This document shows, one piece after another, positions 6,217 through 6,907 of a stretch of DNA of 6,907 nucleotides. Made by a program: the position numbers and the translations under genes. Origin of the DNA: UBA11524 sp963617205 (GTDB taxonomy: Bacteria > Bacillota > Clostridia > Christensenellales > Aristaeellaceae); assembly GCA_963617205.1 (NCBI GenBank), contig CAVEOA010000055.1, positions 1 to 6,907 of the forward strand. Direction: 5' to 3'. A model generated the notes under the pieces. It searched no databases. It saw only the letters and a list, made by a program, of their open reading frames with translations, and was not told the origin of the DNA. Position 1 is the first letter of the stretch; every line of letters begins with the position of its first letter.

Positions 6217-6907
6217 ATGATTAACGTAATTGGTCTTGGCTATATCGGTCTTCCAACTGCCCTGATGATGGCTTCCCACGGCGTAGACGTGGTCGGCACA
6301 GACTACAACCCTGAGCTGGTCGCCACCTTGAATGCAGGTAAGACTACTTTTAAGGAAAAGGGACTGGACGACCTCTTTGCTGAGGCGGTCAAGCGCGGTA
6401 TCCGCTTCACGACCGAATATCAGGTGACCGACACGTACATCGTGTCCGTGCCTACGCCGTACGACAAGTTCAGCAAGAAAGTGGACGCATGTTATGTTGT
6501 CGCAGCGGTTAAAAATGTCATGGAGGTCTGTCCCAAGGGTGCTACGGTGGTCATTGAATCTACCGTTTCCCCGGGAACCATCGACAAGTATGTTCGCCAT
6601 GTGATTAAGGAAAATGGCTTTACCATCGGGGAAGACATCCATCTGGTTCATGCCCCTGAGCGCATCATTCCCGGCAACATGGTGTACGAGCTGCTGCATA
6701 ACAATCGTACCATCGGTGCAGACGAAAGGGAAATCGGCGAACAGGTCAAGAAGCTCTATGGTTCTTTCTGCCAAGGAGAAATTGTGGTAACGGATATTCG
6801 AACGGCAGAGATGACCAAGGTGGTGGAGAACACTTTCCGTGCGGTGAACATTGCCTTTGCCAATGAGCTGGCGAAGATCTGCCGCCATGACGGCATGGAT
6901 GTGTATG
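6217..6907 (+). CDS. wecC: UDP-N-acetyl-D-mannosaminuronate dehydrogenase (WecC type), 3'-truncated by window edge
   Basis: The frame is open from ATG 6217 to the right edge, giving 230 residues of an enzyme usually near 400. The family oxidises the C6 of a UDP-sugar in two NAD+-dependent steps to a uronic acid. GLGYIGLP (6-13) is the NAD-binding glycine motif, and D29 at the end of the second strand selects NAD+. VSVPTPYD, ESTVSPGT (114-121) and the AEMTKVVENTFRAVNIAFANEL block (K201, N205) are all conserved in UDP-glucose/ManNAc dehydrogenases. HAPERIIPG (145-153) followed by HNNRTIG (161-167) matches the WecC version of this segment ('PERVLPG...NDR-x-IG') and points to UDP-ManNAc rather than UDP-glucose; UDP-GlcNAc or UDP-GalNAc dehydrogenases of the same branch remain possible. 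The catalytic cysteine would lie beyond the window. G+C returns to the higher value of the first genes. Confidence 0.9.
   Translation, partial: MINVIGLGYIGLPTALMMASHGVDVVGTDYNPELVATLNAGKTTFKEKGLDDLFAEAVKRGIRFTTEYQVTDTYIVSVPTPYDKFSKKVDACYVVAAVKNVMEVCPKGATVVIESTVSPGTIDKYVRHVIKENGFTIGEDIHLVHAPERIIPGNMVYELLHNNRTIGADEREIGEQVKKLYGSFCQGEIVVTDIRTAEMTKVVENTFRAVNIAFANELAKICRHDGMDVY

Noticed and set aside
4947..6224. The 9-mer CATGATTAA occurs at 4947-4955 and again at 6216-6224, flanking the polymerase gene like a direct repeat
   Set aside because: It is short and A+T-rich, and at 6216 it is simply a start codon context. No transposase, target-site or recombination signal accompanies it, so chance is the simplest explanation.
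6160..6888. Long minus-strand open frame of 242 codons opposite the dehydrogenase gene
   Set aside because: The + strand of the same region encodes a clear WecC-type protein with all family motifs. The antisense frame is a by-product of its codon usage and has no recognisable domain.
1..6907. CRISPR array, tRNA/rRNA gene, insertion sequence or toxin-antitoxin pair
   Set aside because: No regularly spaced repeats, tRNA-like arms, transposase motifs or small paired frames were seen; nearly all bases are accounted for by the seven genes.

Overview
The window is the interior of a bacterial surface-polysaccharide (capsule, exopolysaccharide or O-antigen-like) biosynthesis locus. Seven genes all lie on the + strand and are packed as an operon. 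The first gene is cut by the left edge and the last by the right edge. No gene on the minus strand is convincing; the long minus-strand frames are shadows of the + strand genes. Frequent purine-rich AGGAG-like ribosome binding sites, tight ATGA-style coupling and an EpsD/CapM-type transferase fit a Firmicute (Clostridia or Negativicutes type) best. This placement is an inference, because there is no rRNA or other marker gene.

Layout: (1) bases 1-623, the C-terminal two thirds of an extended short-chain dehydrogenase that modifies a nucleotide sugar; (2) 620-1726, a GT4 glycosyltransferase of the EpsD/CapM kind; (3) 1739-2614, a probable beta-propeller protein resembling the N-terminal domain of glucosamine inositolphosphorylceramide transferase, role unknown; (4) 2625-3773, a second GT4-like glycosyltransferase; (5) 3780-4955, a divergent GT-B glycosyltransferase; (6) 4979-6178, a polytopic Wzy/O-antigen-ligase-family membrane protein; (7) 6217 to the right edge, the N-terminal half of a UDP-N-acetyl-mannosaminuronate dehydrogenase (WecC type). 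Gaps between genes run from a 4-base overlap to 38 bases, and no stretch over 300 bases lacks a gene.

How it likely works: the dehydrogenases at the two ends make activated sugars, the last probably UDP-ManNAcA. Three cytosolic GT-B transferases then extend a lipid-linked repeat unit on the inner leaflet, and the Wzy-like protein polymerises the units outside the membrane. The initiating phosphosugar transferase, Wzx flippase and chain-length regulator expected for a Wzx/Wzy system are not in the window.

Composition is uneven. Genes 1-4 and gene 7 are roughly 50% G+C or somewhat above. Genes 5 and especially 6 drop to about 30-40% in the lines counted by hand. That is the usual picture of a variable, exchanged serotype core between better conserved flanks. 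The least explained item is the propeller-like protein of gene 3.
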